Assembly (NCBI RefSeq): GCF_002980525.1
Contig: NZ_PVBQ01000007.1
Span: forward strand, 1-64,000
From: Sphingobacterium haloxyli
GTDB lineage: Bacteria; Bacteroidota; Bacteroidia; Sphingobacteriales; Sphingobacteriaceae
Direction of reading: 5' to 3'
DNA length: 64,000 nt
The position numbers and the translations under genes were made by a program. Shown piece by piece: positions 25,918 through 35,724 of this stretch; position 1 is the first letter of the stretch; each line of letters begins with the position of its first letter. Under the pieces are notes generated by a model, which saw only the letters and a program-made list of their open reading frames with translations, was not told where the DNA came from and ran no database searches.

Positions 25918-27000
25918 ATGAACATCATTGACCGCTATATCATAAAAAAATACCTGAGTACATTCGTGTTCACGGTCGGTATTTTTATTGTCGTGATTGT
26001 CGTTTTTGATGTTTCAGAGAAACTAGATGATTTCTTAAAGTATAAAGCCCCCATGTCTAAGGTATTCTTGGAATACTATGCCCTGGGCAGCATCCCTTTT
26101 TTTCTCAATATGCTGACACCGCTCATCAATTTCATCGCCGTGATCTTCTTCACCTCCAAGATGGCAGATCAAACGGAAGTTGTGCCTATTTTGAGCGGAG
26201 GAATGAGCTTTAATCGTTTCTTGCGACCCTATATGATCGCGGCGAGTATTATCTTTTTATTTACCCTTGTATCGAATATCTGGATTATTCCCTATACCAA
26301 TAAGATCAAAGTAAATTTCGAAAACGTCTATGTGAAGCCGCATAAGATTAGTACATCCACGATGTCTACGCATATGCAGATTGACTCCAATACGTATGTG
26401 TACATCGACAATTTTGATACGAAACGAAATATAGGTTATAATTTCTCCATGGAGAAATTTGATGGTGACCAACTAACGGAAAAGCTGATGGCACAAAGTA
26501 TCACATGGGATTCGGTAGCTACAAAATGGAAAATCAAAGACTATACCGTACGGACTATTGACGGCTTGCGTGAAACAATGGAGAAGGGTATAGACCGTGA
26601 TACCACGTTAGATATGTTGCCCAGGGACTTCGAAACCTACGACAACGTATTTACCGCCATGGATACCGAAGAGCTGAACCAACGCATTGCCAAGGAAGAA
26701 ACCCGCGGAACGGGCATGATGACCGATTTGTTGTTAGAGAAATATAAGCGCTATATCGGGCCTTTTTCAGCGTTTATCTTAACGCTAATGGGCGTGTCGC
26801 TTTCATCCAAAAAGGTGCGTGGTGGCATTGGTTTGAGCCTGGGAATCGGTATAGCCTTGAGCTTTACGTTCCTTGTTCTGGTACAGTTCTCAACGATGTT
26901 TTCTTTAAAAGGCGGACTGCCACCCTTAGTCGCTATCCTGATTCCGAATGTAATGTTTTTAGTACTGGCACTCTGGCTGAAATATAAAGCACCGAAGTAG
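25918..27000 (+). CDS. LptF/LptG-family lipopolysaccharide export permease (YjgP/YjgQ)
   Basis: The 360-residue inner-membrane protein has six predicted helices, three at each end (about 12-34, 55-75, 100-122 and 275-355), around a periplasmic beta-jellyroll region. The N-terminal motif (DRYIIKKYLSTFVFTVGIF) and the coupling segment after SKMADQTEVVPILSGGMSFNRFLRPY are typical. It pulls LPS toward LptC/LptA with the LptB ATPase. LptF and LptG cannot be told apart here. It is tightly coupled to tgt (3-base gap). Confidence 0.92.
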   Translation: MNIIDRYIIKKYLSTFVFTVGIFIVVIVVFDVSEKLDDFLKYKAPMSKVFLEYYALGSIPFFLNMLTPLINFIAVIFFTSKMADQTEVVPILSGGMSFNRFLRPYMIAASIIFLFTLVSNIWIIPYTNKIKVNFENVYVKPHKISTSTMSTHMQIDSNTYVYIDNFDTKRNIGYNFSMEKFDGDQLTEKLMAQSITWDSVATKWKIKDYTVRTIDGLRETMEKGIDRDTTLDMLPRDFETYDNVFTAMDTEELNQRIAKEETRGTGMMTDLLLEKYKRYIGPFSAFILTLMGVSLSSKKVRGGIGLSLGIGIALSFTFLVLVQFSTMFSLKGGLPPLVAILIPNVMFLVLALWLKYKAPK

Positions 27001-27001
27001 T

Positions 27002-27076
27002 GAAACCATCATGATTTATTCAAACCACTTAGGGGGATGAATAAATCTGATAGCTTCATCACCATCAAAAAGCAAG
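27002..27076. repeat. Dispersed intergenic repeat, copy B (intact inverted arms)
   Basis: This is a second copy of the element at 21032-21110. Here GATTTATTCA and TGAATAAATC form a perfect 10-bp inverted repeat around a 16-base loop rich in G. It starts 2 bases after the lptF/G-like stop codon and ends about 10 bases before the EamA ATG. Confidence 0.7.
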
Positions 27077-27086
27077 TTATATACAG

Positions 27087-27986
27087 ATGAAAAATAAAAA
27101 TGTCCTAATCCTGCATCTTACCGTGCTAATTTGGGGATTCACCGGCGTATTGGGAGGCTTGCTATCTATATCGGCAGTTCATTTAGTGTGGTATCGGGTC
27201 CTGATCGCCGCGCTTTCCCTTTTTATTTATTTTATCTTTATGGGTAAATCCATACATGTCGCTAAGGGGAAGCTGATCCAGTTTTTAATGGTAGGAGGTA
27301 TTGTGGGCGTGCATTGGGTATTGTTTTTTCATTCGATCAAGATTTCCACCGTTTCTGTTACCTTGGTAACGTTATCATCACTGACACTATTCACGTCTAT
27401 CTTAGAGCCAATCATCAATAAAAGAAAAATATCCAAAGCTGATGTGGGCATAGGCCTGATTATGATACTGGGTATTTACCTTATCTTTAAGTTCGAGTTT
27501 CAGTACGTGTGGGGAATAGTGTTTGGGCTTGGAGCGGCTCTGTGCGCCAGTATTTTTTCTATTCTCAATGCCCGGCTGGTGAAGGAGACCAGTCCAACCG
27601 TGATAACGTTTTATGAAATGTTGGGCGCGTTTTTCTGGGTATCCGTGATCATGTTGTGTACGGGTGATTTCAATGAAAAAATGTGGTTACAAGATGCTGA
27701 TTGGGCCTATATTTTGTTATTGGGGATTGTGTGTACGGCGCTAGCTTACGTACTCGGCGTTGCGGTGATGAAGGAACTAAGTGCTTTTACCGTTGCGCTA
27801 ACAACCAATATGGAACCCATATACGGTATCATTCTGGCAATACTCATTTTTGGACAGCAGGAAACCATGAGTTTGGGTTTTTACACAGGAGCGGTCATTA
27901 TTTTGGGTGCCGTGTTCTTATATCCTTATGTGAAAGTCAAAATAGAGAATAGAGAAAAAAGATTAATTAATCGCAAGTTGCATTAA
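27087..27986 (+). CDS. EamA/DMT-family transporter
   Basis: The 299-residue inner-membrane protein has about ten hydrophobic segments arranged as two EamA repeats (residues 5-135 and 150-285). The first is marked by LIWGFTGVLGGLLS and VSVTLVTLSSLTLFTSILEP, the second by ALTTNMEPIYGIILAILIFGQ. The family exports amino acids, nucleosides or other metabolites. The substrate cannot be predicted. A strong bidirectional terminator follows. Confidence 0.9.
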   Translation: MKNKNVLILHLTVLIWGFTGVLGGLLSISAVHLVWYRVLIAALSLFIYFIFMGKSIHVAKGKLIQFLMVGGIVGVHWVLFFHSIKISTVSVTLVTLSSLTLFTSILEPIINKRKISKADVGIGLIMILGIYLIFKFEFQYVWGIVFGLGAALCASIFSILNARLVKETSPTVITFYEMLGAFFWVSVIMLCTGDFNEKMWLQDADWAYILLLGIVCTALAYVLGVAVMKELSAFTVALTTNMEPIYGIILAILIFGQQETMSLGFYTGAVIILGAVFLYPYVKVKIENREKRLINRKLH

Positions 27987-28016
27987 AAAAAGCCGGGTGT
28001 CGCCCGGCTTTTCTCT
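27984..28016. terminator. Bidirectional terminator between the EamA gene and gltD
   Basis: A perfect stem AGCCGGG/CCCGGCT with loop TGTCG is flanked by an A run on the left and TTTTCTCTTTT on the right, so it serves the EamA gene on the plus strand and gltBD on the minus strand. Confidence 0.92.
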
Positions 28017-28032
28017 TTTGTATATGTAAAAC

Positions 28033-29499
28033 TTAAGCGTATGAAACCGTTTGATCTTTACATTCCAATTCAGAATATCCCATTAGGAATTCATCGACTT
28101 TTCTAGCGCATTCACGGCCTTCAGAAATCGCCCAGACCACGAGGGACTGACCCCGACGCATATCACCTGCTACAAACACCTTGTCAGCAGACGCTTTATA
28201 TTCGCCTTCGCTTGCCTCCACGTTGCCTCGTCCATCAAGCTTTACACCAAGTTGCTGCAATAAACCTTCGTGTTGCGGATGAAGGAATCCCATGGCCAAT
28301 GTGACCAATTCGCATGGGATTTCGCGTTCGGATCCTTCTACTTCCTTGAATTTCGTGGGTCTGCCGAATGTATCCGTTTCCCATTCCAAATCGACAACTA
28401 GCGCTGCGCGAACATGGCCTTTATCATCACCCAAAAATGCTTTTGTGCTAACACTCCAATACCGTTGACAGCCTTCCTCATGTGAGGTGGTTGTCTTTAA
28501 CAGCATGGGATAAGTGGGCCAAGGCATAGCAGAAGTACGCTCCTGCGGCGGTTGCGGCATCAACTCGAATTGCGTCACACTTTTAGCTCCGTGGCGATTG
28601 GATGTTCCCACACAGTCGGATCCTGTATCACCACCACCTATAACCAATACGTTCTTATCCGTCGCTAAGATTTCTTCAACATCGATAGGAGAGTTGCCTA
28701 CGCGTTTGTTCTGTTGTTTTAGGAACTCCATCGCGTAATGAACACCTTTCAGCTCACGGCCCGGGATAGGCAGGTTACGCGGGATAGTTGAACCTCCGGC
28801 CAATACAATCGCATCGTAATCCTGTAATTCACTGCTGGGGACGTTGACGCCCACTTCTGCATTTGTCTTAAATACCACGCCCGATTGCTCCATGAGGTCA
28901 ATACGACGGTCGATGACCGACTTGTCTAATTTAAAATCAGGGATGCCATAACGAAGCAAGCCACCTACTTTATCATCACGCTCATATACAACGACGTCAT
29001 GCCCAGCTTTGTTCAACTGCGCAGCAGCAGCCAGACCAGCAGGGCCAGAACCTACTACGGCTACGCGTTTACCGGTTTTGATATAGCTTTTATTGGGTTG
29101 TACGTAGTTTTTCTTGAAAGCAATTTCAATAATGTGCTTCTCGATCTCTTCGATAGCAACCGGCGGTTTGTTGATGCCAAGCACACAAGCTGCTTCGCAG
29201 GGTGCCGGACAAATTCTCCCCGTAAACTCGGGAAAGTTGTTGGTTGATACCAATATATTGTACGCTTCTTCCCAACGACCATCATATACGGCATCGTTGA
29301 ACTCGGGAATAACATTCCCTAGTGGACATCCCGAATGGCAAAAAGGAATGCCGCAATCCATACAACGTGCTGCTTGATGATTGAGTTGGTCATCCGTGTA
29401 GCTATGTACAAATTCCTGATAATTTTGTTTTCTGCTCTCCACAGATTCTTTCTGCGGAAGCGCTCTCTCAAATTCTAAAAATCCTGTTGGTTTTCCCAT
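28033..29499 (-). CDS. gltD: Glutamate synthase small subunit
   Basis: This 488-residue NAD(P)H-dependent subunit of GOGAT passes electrons to GltB. The N-terminal cluster-binding cysteines are CMDCGIPFCHSGCP and CPAPCEAAC. FAD binding is at about 147 (AVVGSGPAGLAAA), NAD(P)H binding at VIGGGDTGSDCVG, and the C-terminal FAD motif is VFVAGDMRRGQSLVVWAI. The start ATG has a GGAGG ribosome binding site about 9 bases upstream. It follows gltB by 22 bases, so the pair forms one operon. Confidence 0.97.
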   Translation of the reverse strand: MGKPTGFLEFERALPQKESVESRKQNYQEFVHSYTDDQLNHQAARCMDCGIPFCHSGCPLGNVIPEFNDAVYDGRWEEAYNILVSTNNFPEFTGRICPAPCEAACVLGINKPPVAIEEIEKHIIEIAFKKNYVQPNKSYIKTGKRVAVVGSGPAGLAAAAQLNKAGHDVVVYERDDKVGGLLRYGIPDFKLDKSVIDRRIDLMEQSGVVFKTNAEVGVNVPSSELQDYDAIVLAGGSTIPRNLPIPGRELKGVHYAMEFLKQQNKRVGNSPIDVEEILATDKNVLVIGGGDTGSDCVGTSNRHGAKSVTQFELMPQPPQERTSAMPWPTYPMLLKTTTSHEEGCQRYWSVSTKAFLGDDKGHVRAALVVDLEWETDTFGRPTKFKEVEGSEREIPCELVTLAMGFLHPQHEGLLQQLGVKLDGRGNVEASEGEYKASADKVFVAGDMRRGQSLVVWAISEGRECARKVDEFLMGYSELECKDQTVSYA

Positions 29500-29521
29500 G
29501 ACTACTATTTCCTCCGCTATA

Positions 29522-32500
29522 TTAAGCTACCACTAATTTTTTTCGTAACACATTCTTGTATTCCCGTGGAAATACTTTGATAAACTTGCTCTTTTCACTT
29601 GCCCAGTTTTGCAAGATGAAATTGGCCCGCTCGCTATTGGTCAGATGTATATGGCGCTTCAGCAAAGCGATGATTTCGTTTTCATCTTCTGTGTCTAGCG
29701 GGTCAAGATCGACCATCTCCTGGTTGCAATTTTCGCGGAAGTTGCCTGCTATATCGTAAATCCAGGCGATACCACCACTCATTCCGGCAGCGAAGTTACG
29801 CCCTGTTTCGCCTAGAATTAACGCACGGCCTCCGGTCATATATTCACAACCATGGTCACCTATACCTTCGACAACCGCTGTAGCTCCGGAATTTCTTACC
29901 GCAAAACGTTCACCCGCCATACCGTTGATAAAAAGGTAGCCAGATGTTGCGCCGTATAGGGCGACGTTGCCAATAATAATATTTTCGTGTGCCACCAACG
30001 GGCTATCATCGGTTGGGTAAATAGCAAGCTGTGCTCCCGAAAGTCCTTTCCCGACATAATCGTTCGCTTCACCTTCCAGTTCAAAAGAGAGCCCCTTCAC
30101 CGCAAAGGCACCGAACGATTGGCCAGCAGAGCCCTCAAACTTGAAGTTGATCGTGTTGTCTGGAAGGCCATCCGCACCATGTGCTTTTGATACTTCGTTT
30201 GATAACAATGTACCTATCGTACGGTCTGTATTTTTAACCTTAAACGTACCAAATACAGGTGTCTTTGTCTCGATGGCAGATTTCGCTTGGTTGAGTAAGC
30301 CCCAGTCTAAAATCATACTCATACCGTGATCCTGCTCCTGTGTATTGTATAAGCTTTCAGATGGCTCATTTCGAGCAACGTGCAATATTTGTGAGAAATC
30401 TATCTTCGCCGCTTTCCAGTGGTCGATATTTTCACGTTTCTTCAAGAACTGCGCGCGGCCTACCATCTCGTTTATAGTACGGAAACCAAGCTGCGCCATT
30501 GTCTCCCGTATTTCTTCTGCAAGGAAGCGGAATAAGTTGACGATGTCTTCTGGTTTTCCGGAGAATAACTTCCGTAATTCGGGATCTTGTGTAGCGACGC
30601 CGACAGGACAGGTGTTCAGATGACATTTGCGCATCATAATACAACCACCCGCAATTAAGGCTGCTGTAGCCACACCCCATTCTTCCGCACCCAATAAGGT
30701 GGCGATAACAATGTCGCGTCCGGTTTTCATCTGTCCATCAGCCTGTAAAACCACACGGCTACGCAGTTTGTTCTGTACAAGCGTTTGATGTGCTTCCGCC
30801 AGCCCCAATTCCCATGGTAATCCCGCGTGTTTAACAGAACTCAACGGCGATGCACCCGTACCGCCATCAAATCCGGCGATTAGGATTACATCAGCATGTG
30901 CTTTTGCCACCCCCGCAGCTATCGTACCTACGCCAGCCTTTGAAACCAGTTTCACATTGATCCTCGCGTGTCGATTTGCATTTTTCAAATCGAAAATCAA
31001 TTGGGCAAGATCTTCAATAGAGTAAATATCATGATGCGGTGGAGGGGAGATCAATCCCACACCTGGGGTTGCATGGCGTAAACGGGCAATAAACTCATCT
31101 ACCTTATGTCCCGGCAACTGACCACCTTCACCTGGTTTTGCACCTTGTGCCATCTTGATCTGAATTTCGTCTGCTTCCGTCAGGTAGTGTGAGGTTACAC
31201 CAAAACGTGCAGATGCTACCTGTTTAATGGCCGAGCGCATCGAATCACCATTAGGCAATCGGTTAAAACGAACGGCATCCTCACCACCCTCACCTGTATT
31301 GCTTTTCGCGCCAATACGGTTCATGGCAATGGCAAGCGTACTATGCGCTTCCGTGGAAATGGAACCCATGGACATGGCTCCTGTGGCAAAACGTTTCATG
31401 ATGTTTTCCGCAGGTTCCACCTCTTCCAATGGAACCGGTGTTCTGTGTTTCGCAAAATCAAGCAAGCCACGCAACGTATACATCCGTTCTTTTTGGTTGT
31501 TGATTAAAGCTGCGTACTTCTTGTAAGACTCGAAATCACCTGTACGACATGCTTTTTGTAAAAGATGCACCGTTTCAGGATTCCACAGGTGACGTTCTCC
31601 ACGACGCTTCCACTGATAAATACCACCTTCTGGCAATAGTTTCTGTTCTACACGTGTTTGTCCGAAAGCCCTCCAATGTTTGGACAGGGCTTCTGTTGCA
31701 ATATCGTCTAAAGTTAATCCGCCGATCCGGGAAACTGAACCACAGAAATAGGTGTCTACCACCGATTTTTCTATACCCAACACCTCAAATATTTGGGCGC
31801 CATGGTAAGATTGCAAGGTGGAGATGCCCATTTTCGAGAATATCTTTAATAGGCCGGCACAGATGGCTTTTACATAATTTTTCCGCAGTTCTTCCCAAGT
31901 CAGTTCTGTTTCGATCTGACCTAATTCTTTCATGGTACGGATCGAGGCCAAAGCCATATAAGGATTGACTGCCGTTGCCCCAAATGCTAATAGACAGGCA
32001 AAATGGTGTACTTCCCAAACATCGCCCGCTTCTACTACTAGCCCGACAGCACCTCTGTTGCCTGTTTTGATAAGATGGTGATGCACCGCAGATACCGCCA
32101 AGATGGATGGAATCGCACAATGCTGCGAGTCAATAGCACGGTCGGAAAGAATGATGACTTCAAAACCGTCACGAACCGCGTCGTCGGCGTATCGACATAA
32201 CCTTTCCAGACCGGCTTCCAAAGAGCCTGATTTGCCATCAGCCTTGAAATAAGTCTGCAATGTTTTCGCTTGGAATATACCGGTATCGATCGAACGAAGT
32301 TTCTCTAACTCACTCGAGGTCAAAATTGGATGTTCCAATTTAACGCTGTGGCAGAATTTTTTGTCTTCTACTAAAATATTGCCCGCATTGCCGATGAACG
32401 TCGCTAAGCTCATCACCAAACGCTCCCGGATTGGATCAATAGGCGGATTGGTAACCTGTGCAAAGAACTGCTTGAAATAGCTGGACAGATGTTGTGGTTG

Positions 32501-34036
32501 GTCTGATAGAATCGCCAACGGGACATCTGTTCCCATGGAACCGATCGGCTCATAACCAGTCACGGCCATCGGCGTGACGATGTTCTCCAAGTCTTCACGA
32601 GAATAACCGAAGGCTTGCTGGTACTTGAATACAGATTCTTTTTTGAGATAAGTATAAGTAACACGTGGTTTTTCTAGCTCCTCCATCCGGATTTTGTAAT
32701 TATCTAGCCATTCCCCATAAGGTTGCTGACGGATGAGTTCGCCTTTGACTTCCTCGTCGGAACGAATACAACCTTTTTCCATATCCACGACGAAAATTTT
32801 TCCGGGCTGCTGGCGACCCTTTTTAATAATGAGGTTCTCCGGCACGGGTAGTGCACCAGCTTCTGAAGCCACGACGACGCGGTCATCAGATGTAACGGCA
32901 AAGCGTAGTGGTCTCAACCCGTTTCGGTCCAATGTTGCACCAATGGTGTTGCCATCGGTGAAACACAATGCCGCAGGACCATCCCATGGCTCCATTAATG
33001 TCGCATGGTATTCGTAGAAGGCTCTTTTGAGAGGATCCATTTGGGTATTGCCATCCCAAGCCTCCGGTACGAGCATCAACATGACATGCGGCAAACTTCT
33101 TCCGCTATGTAAAAGTAATTCTACGACGTTATCTAAACAAGCAGAATCCGATTGTCCGCGATCTACTACCGGAAGCAGTATTTGCATCTCTTCTTCCGTA
33201 AAATAAGGAGAAGAAAGTGCTCTCGCGCCAGCATAAAACCAGTTTAAGTTTCCGGTCAAGGTGTTGATTTCACCGTTGTGTGCAATATTGCGGAACGGCT
33301 GCGCCAACGACCACGAAGGAAAAGTGTTCGTCGAAAAACGCGAATGAACCAATCCGAACGCTGATACGACACGTGGGTCTTTCAGATCTTCGAAGTACGT
33401 GCCGACTTGATAGGTAGTCAATTGTCCTTTATATATAATCGTTTTGCAAGACAGTGAAGCGATATATAAAGGTAATGGATATGCTTGATGTTCTTTTATT
33501 TTTTGAATGATGAGACGTCTGAGAACGAAAAGCTTCCGCTCGAAATCTTCCGTGGTAGAGACGCCGTCTGGACGGGAAACAAAAAACTGGACAATCTCAG
33601 GTTCTGCGCTCAATGCCGTTGGGCCTATGCCCTCCCGGCTGACCGGAACGTCACGGAAGCCTAAAAACTTCATACCCCGTGCTTCCGTTGCCTCGATAAT
33701 GGTGTTGCGGCAAAGTTCGTTTAATGCTTCCTCTTTCGGAAGAAAGACCATGCCTGTTCCATAATAACCAGGCTCTTCCAATTGGATGCCGAGCTTAATA
33801 CACTCCTCCCACAAAAATTCATGGGGCAGCTGAATCATAATCCCTGCTCCGTCACCACTTTCCGGGTCACAGCCACATGCCCCCCGGTGTTCCATGTTTT
33901 CCAACATCGTCAACGCATCCTCTACTTGTTGATGCGATTTTTTTCCTTTGATATGGGCAACGAAGCCAACACCACACGCATCATGTTCAAAGTCAGGATT
34001 ATACAGCCCTTGTTCCGGTAATCTTTCGTTTGTCAT
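29522..34036 (-). CDS. gltB: Glutamate synthase large subunit
   Basis: From ATG 34036 this 1504-residue enzyme makes two glutamates from glutamine and 2-oxoglutarate. A short propeptide precedes the catalytic Cys21 (HDACGVGF), the N-terminal nucleophile of the class II glutaminase domain. Central and FMN-binding synthase domains follow (SLQSYHGAQIFEVLGI, PHHDIYSIEDLAQLI, AGVGTIAAGVAKAHAD). The 3Fe-4S cysteines lie in MRKCHLNTCPVG. The C-terminal GXGXG beta-helix is present (GATSGYLFINGMAGERFAV). AGGAGAG is 2-3 bases before the ATG; an in-frame TTG lies four codons upstream. Confidence 0.97.
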   Translation of the reverse strand: MTNERLPEQGLYNPDFEHDACGVGFVAHIKGKKSHQQVEDALTMLENMEHRGACGCDPESGDGAGIMIQLPHEFLWEECIKLGIQLEEPGYYGTGMVFLPKEEALNELCRNTIIEATEARGMKFLGFRDVPVSREGIGPTALSAEPEIVQFFVSRPDGVSTTEDFERKLFVLRRLIIQKIKEHQAYPLPLYIASLSCKTIIYKGQLTTYQVGTYFEDLKDPRVVSAFGLVHSRFSTNTFPSWSLAQPFRNIAHNGEINTLTGNLNWFYAGARALSSPYFTEEEMQILLPVVDRGQSDSACLDNVVELLLHSGRSLPHVMLMLVPEAWDGNTQMDPLKRAFYEYHATLMEPWDGPAALCFTDGNTIGATLDRNGLRPLRFAVTSDDRVVVASEAGALPVPENLIIKKGRQQPGKIFVVDMEKGCIRSDEEVKGELIRQQPYGEWLDNYKIRMEELEKPRVTYTYLKKESVFKYQQAFGYSREDLENIVTPMAVTGYEPIGSMGTDVPLAILSDQPQHLSSYFKQFFAQVTNPPIDPIRERLVMSLATFIGNAGNILVEDKKFCHSVKLEHPILTSSELEKLRSIDTGIFQAKTLQTYFKADGKSGSLEAGLERLCRYADDAVRDGFEVIILSDRAIDSQHCAIPSILAVSAVHHHLIKTGNRGAVGLVVEAGDVWEVHHFACLLAFGATAVNPYMALASIRTMKELGQIETELTWEELRKNYVKAICAGLLKIFSKMGISTLQSYHGAQIFEVLGIEKSVVDTYFCGSVSRIGGLTLDDIATEALSKHWRAFGQTRVEQKLLPEGGIYQWKRRGERHLWNPETVHLLQKACRTGDFESYKKYAALINNQKERMYTLRGLLDFAKHRTPVPLEEVEPAENIMKRFATGAMSMGSISTEAHSTLAIAMNRIGAKSNTGEGGEDAVRFNRLPNGDSMRSAIKQVASARFGVTSHYLTEADEIQIKMAQGAKPGEGGQLPGHKVDEFIARLRHATPGVGLISPPPHHDIYSIEDLAQLIFDLKNANRHARINVKLVSKAGVGTIAAGVAKAHADVILIAGFDGGTGASPLSSVKHAGLPWELGLAEAHQTLVQNKLRSRVVLQADGQMKTGRDIVIATLLGAEEWGVATAALIAGGCIMMRKCHLNTCPVGVATQDPELRKLFSGKPEDIVNLFRFLAEEIRETMAQLGFRTINEMVGRAQFLKKRENIDHWKAAKIDFSQILHVARNEPSESLYNTQEQDHGMSMILDWGLLNQAKSAIETKTPVFGTFKVKNTDRTIGTLLSNEVSKAHGADGLPDNTINFKFEGSAGQSFGAFAVKGLSFELEGEANDYVGKGLSGAQLAIYPTDDSPLVAHENIIIGNVALYGATSGYLFINGMAGERFAVRNSGATAVVEGIGDHGCEYMTGGRALILGETGRNFAAGMSGGIAWIYDIAGNFRENCNQEMVDLDPLDTEDENEIIALLKRHIHLTNSERANFILQNWASEKSKFIKVFPREYKNVLRKKLVVA

Positions 34037-34182
34037 TTCTCTCCTCAAAATATTAGGTTGCTAATATACGAATAAAAAATGTTTTTTATTATAATTTCTT
34101 TAAAAAAAATGATTCGACGTTGATGTATTTGTAATTAACGGAGGTTTTATTGCGGAAATTGTATTTGTTATTTGGAATCTTT

Positions 34183-34893
34183 CTAGGGTTGGTTAGGAGG
34201 CAACGGAAAGTGCTTATTGACGTATTGCTGTATCCGCAACGCTCGCTGGTAAACTTCTTCGGATTCATGTTGTACGCGCGTGTATTGCTCAGAAACCTCT
34301 TCACCATATTCGAAATATTCCCGTTGCAGTCTACGTATCTCGGCAATTACATCAAAAAACTCCTGCTGATCCCGGTCCAGCGAGACGATATCTACCGAAA
34401 CGTCATCATAATGGCGGAAAATCTGCTGTATCAGTTTGTCGCCTTCGTCGTCCTGCTCGTCAAACCAGTCCTCGTTTTCATAGATATAGTCTGCCCAATC
34501 GTTGAGCCACCGTAGTTCAGCTATAATCTGTTGATGCAGCGTTCGGAGATCTTCGTTATGGCTGTCTACCGCCGTGTAGAAATCGACGATATCAATCGAG
34601 AACCGTTCGCCCATATCGGGGAGTTCCACGTTTTCTTCCAGCTTAAAGGCCGCTTCCAGAAAAACGAGCTGCTGCTTCACCCAAGACAGTCGGTATTCGA
34701 GTTCGGTTGTGTTCATATCAATCTCCGTAAGCGTATTTTTATGCTGTAAGAGGTTTTGTTTGGTTTTCCAGGACTTGTCGTGCATGCGGTAATAGGCTTC
34801 CAACGCCTTTACCTCGAAATCCAATGCTTTCTTTTTGGGGTCAAACTGGAGGATGATAGGGCGCAGGGGGTGTTCTTTTACAATCTCTTTCAT
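34183..34893 (-). CDS. Hypothetical helical, coiled-coil-rich protein
   Basis: From ATG 34893 the product has 236 residues (an in-frame TTG lies three codons before). It is acidic and helical almost throughout, with heptad-like stretches in 60-100 and 170-225, and no signal peptide or membrane segment. A tryptophan/aspartate-rich WLNDWADYIYENEDWFDEQDDEGD segment is at about 130-155. I recognise no family. It is in the same direction as the FN3-like gene upstream (gap about 215 bases with a hairpin). Confidence 0.55.
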   Translation of the reverse strand: MKEIVKEHPLRPIILQFDPKKKALDFEVKALEAYYRMHDKSWKTKQNLLQHKNTLTEIDMNTTELEYRLSWVKQQLVFLEAAFKLEENVELPDMGERFSIDIVDFYTAVDSHNEDLRTLHQQIIAELRWLNDWADYIYENEDWFDEQDDEGDKLIQQIFRHYDDVSVDIVSLDRDQQEFFDVIAEIRRLQREYFEYGEEVSEQYTRVQHESEEVYQRALRIQQYVNKHFPLPPNQP

Positions 34894-34963
34894 ATCGGTC
34901 AATGTAAAGGCATCTGTCTAGGGATGCAAACGTTTTTACAATATACGTTTTTTGCGAAAATGG

Positions 34964-35008
34964 CCGCCGTTATCTCTTTCTCGTGATGAGGATCAGAGAT
35001 AACGGCGC
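34964..35008 (-). terminator. Hairpin between the FN3-like gene and the helical protein gene
   Basis: GCCGTTATCTCT and AGAGATAACGGC form a perfect 12-bp stem with a 17-base loop. On the plus strand it is followed by CTTTCTTTTTG, but no plus-strand gene ends here. On the minus strand, downstream of the FN3-like gene, the T tract is short (ATTTT). It is probably the terminator of the FN3-like gene, though its orientation is ambiguous. Confidence 0.55.
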
Positions 35009-35109
35009 CTTTCTTTTTGTTTATGATGCTTCTGCATATTGTTTTCTTACTTCTATGTTGTAGAAGTTCATTTAATTATCTCAAAAAAATCTTGTTCCGA
35101 AGAACGGTT

Positions 35110-35724
35110 TTAGACGACGTAGCTTGCTACGAGGTTACTGTAGTTAGGCTCGGGGCTGATGCCTACATAGGTGGCACGGAATTCATACTCCTGAAACATC
35201 TCCAAGCCTTCCAATACGCAGGTGGATTTACTGCTGAATTGCGTAATCCATTCGGTTTCACCTTTTTTACGGAACTGGAATTGATACATACGGGCACCTT
35301 TCCAGCGGTCAACTTTCATTTTGATGCGCCGCGACCCGACTTGTTGCGGTTCGGCTCGTAAGTGTGTCGCCTTCGGGACCGGTCCAGCATAGGATTGCGC
35401 TTCTTTAGGTAGGGAAAAGCCCGAGGCCAGAACCACGTTGGCGTCTTTATTGGCTATCGTGTCTACATACTTGGCGAGCTCGCTGAGCAGGTATTCCAGT
35501 TGCTTTTTCTTGTCTTTCCTGATCCGGATTGCCCGTGCATCCCGATAAGCTGCTTCCGTAGCCGACAGGCGAAAGTCTATGAGTGCTGCTTCAACGACAT
35601 CCAGGCCCGGTACCGGCTCTGGAAAGATCGTTGCCGCCGCTCTCATGTTTGTAATAATCTGCTCTACATACTGCATTAGATTGTCATCCTTCAATCTTTG
35701 CGATAATGTTGTGGGTTTACTCAT
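35110..35724 (-). CDS. Hypothetical protein with a C-terminal fibronectin type III-like domain
   Basis: The 204-residue product has no signal peptide. Residues 1-105 are helical (RLKDDNLMQYVEQIITNMRAAATIF, KDKKKQLEYLLSELAKYVDTIAN). Residues about 115-204 are a beta domain with an FN3-like pattern (RRIKMKVDRWKGARMYQFQFRKKGETEWI, then LEMFQEYEFRATYVG). Similar small FN3 proteins are common in Bacteroidota and uncharacterised. It may work with the neighbouring helical protein, but a hairpin separates them. Confidence 0.6.
   Translation of the reverse strand: MSKPTTLSQRLKDDNLMQYVEQIITNMRAAATIFPEPVPGLDVVEAALIDFRLSATEAAYRDARAIRIRKDKKKQLEYLLSELAKYVDTIANKDANVVLASGFSLPKEAQSYAGPVPKATHLRAEPQQVGSRRIKMKVDRWKGARMYQFQFRKKGETEWITQFSSKSTCVLEGLEMFQEYEFRATYVGISPEPNYSNLVASYVV

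Noticed and set aside
31549..31968. 139-codon plus-strand ORF inside gltB
   Set aside because: gltB is full-length with clear domains on the other strand.
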